Part shown: one piece after another, positions 61,288 to 64,000 of the stretch
How positions within the stretch are numbered: position 1 is the stretch's first letter
How the letters are laid out: each line of letters starts with the position of its first letter
NCBI GenBank assembly: GCA_003151475.1
Contig: PLXQ01000077.1
Coordinates: forward strand, 62,001 to 126,000
Source: Acidimicrobiaceae bacterium
GTDB taxonomy: Bacteria; Actinomycetota; Acidimicrobiia; Acidimicrobiales; UBA8190
Reading direction: 5' to 3'
Length of the DNA: 64,000 nt
Notes under the pieces: model-generated
Told to the model about the DNA's origin: nothing
Seen by the model: the letters and a program-made list of their open reading frames with translations, nothing else
Database searches by the model: none
Position numbers and translations under genes: made by a program

Positions 61288-61410
61288 ATGGCCGGAATGA
61301 TGAACGCAAGCGATCCACGTCGTGGCGAGAGGGACGGACCCATGCTGCTCCACGGCCACCAGGAAATGGCGGAAGCCCGTCAGGCCATCCTCGGGGAGCA
61401 CGCCGCTTAA
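61288..61410 (+). CDS. 40-residue hypothetical peptide
   Basis: ATG 61288 has a GAAGGAAG ribosome site 11 bases upstream. The peptide has MNASDPRRGERDGPMLLHGH followed by the helix QEMAEARQAILGE. It is very short and could be a small regulator. Supported by its start signals only. Confidence 0.4.
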   Translation: MAGMMNASDPRRGERDGPMLLHGHQEMAEARQAILGEHAA

Positions 61411-61516
61411 CCTGACCCGAGCGCCTAGCCTACCGGTACGAGCAGTTTGAACGAGTGGCTTCGGGGTGCTCTCGCTCGGGCGACTGCAGCGCCTCGGTCC
61501 CTGCTACTAATTACTC

Positions 61517-61879
61517 ATGTCTGAACCTTATGAAGTTCTTGGCGTCCCCGAGGACGCGTCTCCGGACGAGATCAGAAGTGCATTCAAGGTTCTGGTCCAG
61601 ATATTTCATCCGGATCGATTCGAAGGCATGAACGAGGCGATCCGCTCAGAAGCCATCCGCCGAATGCAGGAAGTCAACTGGGCCCATGGCGAACTCGGAG
61701 GCGGTGGCAACACGGTCTATTGGGAGACCTCCGAGTGGACGAACCGGATGCGCGGCGACCTCACCGTCGCGTTGCTTGATGCAGGGATTCCTCATCGCTG
61801 GGAGGAGAACGAACTAACCGTACTCCTTCGATACGAGGATTCCGTGGATGCGATTCTTGACCAGCACTACGGATCCTGA
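61517..61879 (+). CDS. J-domain (DnaJ-like) protein
   Basis: 120 residues. The N terminus is a J domain: EPYEVLGVPEDASPDEIRSA and KVLVQIFHPDRFEG with the HPD motif. The C-terminal part is acidic and Trp/Tyr-containing with no zinc finger, so it is a small co-chaperone-type protein recruiting an Hsp70. It converges with the helicase-nuclease gene, ending 75 bp from its stop. Functional link to that gene is inference. Confidence 0.88.
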   Translation: MSEPYEVLGVPEDASPDEIRSAFKVLVQIFHPDRFEGMNEAIRSEAIRRMQEVNWAHGELGGGGNTVYWETSEWTNRMRGDLTVALLDAGIPHRWEENELTVLLRYEDSVDAILDQHYGS

Positions 61880-61954
61880 GTCCAACTTCCGACAATCAAA
61901 ACCCTAGAACAGGCAGCTGCGATGAGCGCGCGGCGAGCGTAGGGTCACATCTGT

Positions 61955-64000
61955 TTATACGCTGGCGATGGCCGCATTGAGGGCATCGACGATCCGTTGG
62001 CCTCGGCGCCTGTAGCCGAGTTCCGATACGGCCGCCTCAAAAAGCTCCTCATCAGTGCGCACGATATCGTCGGATTTGATCCACCGGATGAGGCGCACAA
62101 GCTGTGAGTGCGAGTACTCCGTGATAGGGGATCCCGGCGTGATCCGGGGCGGCTTACCGCTTCGAGAAGATACTCCGGCGGGTGGCGACATCGGGGCTTG
62201 TGGTGTTGCAGGTTCGCCCAGTTCGGGGTTCCTTCCTCGTTCTAGCGCAGTCTGATAACTAGCAAGAACGGCATCAATCTGGGGCTGCGGGTCCTGCCAC
62301 CAGTCCGTGGACCAAATGCGGTGGAATTGCCAGCCAAGTCGCTCTAAGTGCTGTTGGCGAAGTCGGTCACGTTCCCGTGCGATCGTGCCGGAGTGGTACA
62401 TGGCGCCATCGCATTCGATGGCAAGCACGAAGCAGCCCGGCTTCCAAGGATGACGCACTGCGAAGTCGATCCTATAGTTGCCCACTCCCCATTGTGGTTC
62501 GAGGCTCAGGCCGGCTGCTGTGAGACGCTCCAGCACATCGACCTCGAATGGGTTCAATTCGTATTCACGTCCGGGGGTGTCGCCGAAGGTGGCACCGTCG
62601 GAACTTATGAACTGGATGAATCGGTACATGAGCTCGAATCCCGCCGAGTTGTTTGCTGTGGGGTCGATGTCGTCCGCAGTGAAGCTTGCGACCAGCGTCA
62701 GGCGGGCCCGCGCTCGAGTGATGGCGACGTTGAGTCGGCGTTCGCCACCGGAACCAATCAGTGGGCCCCACATGTACCGCATCCGCCCGTCGTTGGCCTT
62801 GCCGTAGCCAACGGTCAATATGATGGCTTCTCGTTCGTCTCCCTGCACGCGTTCAATATTCTTGATGAAGAAGGGTTCGGCGCCCGATTGCTGAAAGAAT
62901 TCTCGGAGATCGGGCTCTTCCTTCAACCGAGCGTCGAGGGCACCCTCGATCCGGGCGGCGTGGTCCGACCCGAAGGCGATTATCCCGAGCGACTCACCGG
63001 GCCGGGTTCTTGCGTGTTGGGCGGCGAGCTCGACGACGCGCGCAACCTCGGCCGAGGGGCTCTTATTGTTTCTTCCCAGCCCGGCCGAGAACCCGACCGG
63101 TTCGAAGCGGATCCGGTCGGTGCTGTCGGATCCCGGAAAGGTCACGAGTTGACGGTGGTACACGTACGCATTGCTGGTGGCGATGAGCTTCTCGTCCTTG
63201 GAGCGGTAGTGCCACGTCAGCGTACGGCTCCGGCCGGCGAGCACTAAGTCGAGGGTGTCAAGGATGGAGTCGACATCTCGAGTCTCTGGTGCCGTGGTCA
63301 CCACCACCTCGGCGTCTTCGTCGACCTCGTCCTCGTCATCGGTGTCGCCGTCCCCGGGCAGCGAGAGCTTGGAGAAAAAGTCAGTCGGGGGCAACTGATG
63401 ACGGTCGCCAGCGACGACCAGTTGCGGGCCTCTCGAGATGGCTGGGATGGCGTCTGCCGGCATGACCTGGCTGGCTTCGTCGAAAATCACCACGTCGAAG
63501 AGACTGGTGGCGGGCAGCATCTGGCTCACCATCAGAGGGCTCATAGCCCAGCACGGCTTGATGGCAACGAGGAGATCAGGAGCGTCTCTGAACAGCCGGC
63601 GCACCGAAGAGAAGCCACGTTTACGCCGGATCTGGCGCTTGATCTCGGTGTGCTGGGTGGGGAAGTCGTTGATGGCCTGGGCCATCCTTTCTGCCGCTAT
63701 CCGACGTACTCTGGCGGCGTTGGAGCGCAAGTGTTCCTCGTCGGCGGCTAGGAATTCTTCTGCCCAACGCGTGAGTTGAGCTCGGGTGATTCCGGCGAGG
63801 CGAGAGTCGGTCGAGAGAAGATGGTCGATCAGGCTCTTGGCAAAGATGTATCGGACTCGGGCTCCGGCGATGGAAGGATCGCAAGCCTCCCCATCGAGCT
63901 CGAGCAGCATTGGTTGGAGGCCACCGGCAATGAGCTGGGATCGCAGCTGATGGATGGCCGGCAGCCGGACCCGATCGGGGTCGACCACAAGCTCACGCAG
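61955..64000 (-). CDS. SF1 helicase with C-terminal nuclease domain (C-terminal part)
   Basis: The gene runs off the right edge; about 680 C-terminal residues are visible. UPF1-type helicase motifs are present: DEASQVMPADAI (Walker B region), VVAGDRHQLPPTDFF, ERVQGDEREAIIL and RRLNVAITRARARLTLVAS. A REase/Vsr-like fold follows (YRIDFAVRHPWKPGCFVLAI with catalytic Asp/Glu and HRIWSTDWWQDP). A DUF3320-like C terminus follows. This architecture matches DUF4011-helicase-Vsr type anti-phage systems; the N-terminal DUF4011 would be outside the window. It would act on foreign DNA in the cytoplasm. Confidence 0.85.
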   Translation of the reverse strand: MRELVVDPDRVRLPAIHQLRSQLIAGGLQPMLLELDGEACDPSIAGARVRYIFAKSLIDHLLSTDSRLAGITRAQLTRWAEEFLAADEEHLRSNAARVRRIAAERMAQAINDFPTQHTEIKRQIRRKRGFSSVRRLFRDAPDLLVAIKPCWAMSPLMVSQMLPATSLFDVVIFDEASQVMPADAIPAISRGPQLVVAGDRHQLPPTDFFSKLSLPGDGDTDDEDEVDEDAEVVVTTAPETRDVDSILDTLDLVLAGRSRTLTWHYRSKDEKLIATSNAYVYHRQLVTFPGSDSTDRIRFEPVGFSAGLGRNNKSPSAEVARVVELAAQHARTRPGESLGIIAFGSDHAARIEGALDARLKEEPDLREFFQQSGAEPFFIKNIERVQGDEREAIILTVGYGKANDGRMRYMWGPLIGSGGERRLNVAITRARARLTLVASFTADDIDPTANNSAGFELMYRFIQFISSDGATFGDTPGREYELNPFEVDVLERLTAAGLSLEPQWGVGNYRIDFAVRHPWKPGCFVLAIECDGAMYHSGTIARERDRLRQQHLERLGWQFHRIWSTDWWQDPQPQIDAVLASYQTALERGRNPELGEPATPQAPMSPPAGVSSRSGKPPRITPGSPITEYSHSQLVRLIRWIKSDDIVRTDEELFEAAVSELGYRRRGQRIVDALNAAIASV

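Noticed and set aside
1-64000. Search for intact integrase, transposase, rRNA and complete tRNA genes
   Set aside because: None was recognisable by motif or structure; only the half tRNA-Lys and a doubtful integrase remnant were found.

Overview
The window is high-GC DNA from an actinobacterium. The evidence is DUF4193-type, Rpf-like and SCO6880-type proteins, an F420-type luciferase-like oxidoreductase, and frequent GTG starts. An acidimicrobial lineage is my best guess, but that is inference. No rRNA, complete tRNA or CRISPR array was seen.

Positions 1 to about 16.65 kb look like ordinary chromosome. They hold the start of a hydroxysteroid-dehydrogenase-like SDR, a DUF4193-like zinc-ribbon protein, the phosphate ABC transporter genes pstC-pstA-pstB (no pstS in the window), an Rrf2-type regulator, two alpha/beta hydrolases, a nitrilase-family amidase, an Rpf-like lytic transglycosylase, surE, an aldose-1-epimerase-like protein, a large PAS-GGDEF-EAL protein, an aldo/keto reductase and a cytochrome P450.

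At 16,677-16,721 lies the 3' half of a tRNA-Lys(CTT), broken at the anticodon loop, with short direct repeats beside it. This is the signature of a tRNA-targeting integrative element. The tRNA fragment is on the minus strand, so the element should run rightwards, and the intact tRNA-Lys should lie beyond 64 kb. From 16.7 to 34.6 kb the element carries mostly visibly less GC-rich cargo: lipoproteins, SHOCT-domain membrane proteins, an HNH nuclease, a hydrolase / metallo-beta-lactamase / LLM oxidoreductase set, small membrane proteins, a BNR-repeat protein, and several broken genes. A 69-bp repeat that includes the end of an excisionase-like gene occurs at 17.74 and 34.57 kb.

From 34.6 to 41.5 kb is the DNA-processing module. 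It contains the excisionase-like protein, two paralogous sigma-like HTH proteins each preceded by the same 12-bp-phased CATG boxes and 40-bp-period units, two different single-strand-binding proteins, a candidate oriT inverted repeat, and an accessory protein with a relaxase. A small lipoprotein/membrane cargo block (41.8-43.7 kb) follows.

From 60.7 down to 43.8 kb, on the minus strand and mostly linked by 4-bp overlaps, runs a conjugation operon. In order it encodes an SLT-NlpC/P60 hydrolase, a lipoprotein, a P-loop protein, a small membrane protein, an extracytoplasmic protein, a VirB6/TrbL-like protein, a SCO6880-family protein, a VirB4-like ATPase, a VirD4/TraG-like coupling ATPase, a DUF4913 protein, a coiled-coil protein, a small conserved protein, a giant methyltransferase-helicase and an AAA ATPase with a symmetrical operator over its start. 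The right end holds a J-domain protein and the C-terminal part of an SF1 helicase-nuclease, plausibly anti-phage defence. No intact integrase was found, so the enzyme is lost or lies outside the window.
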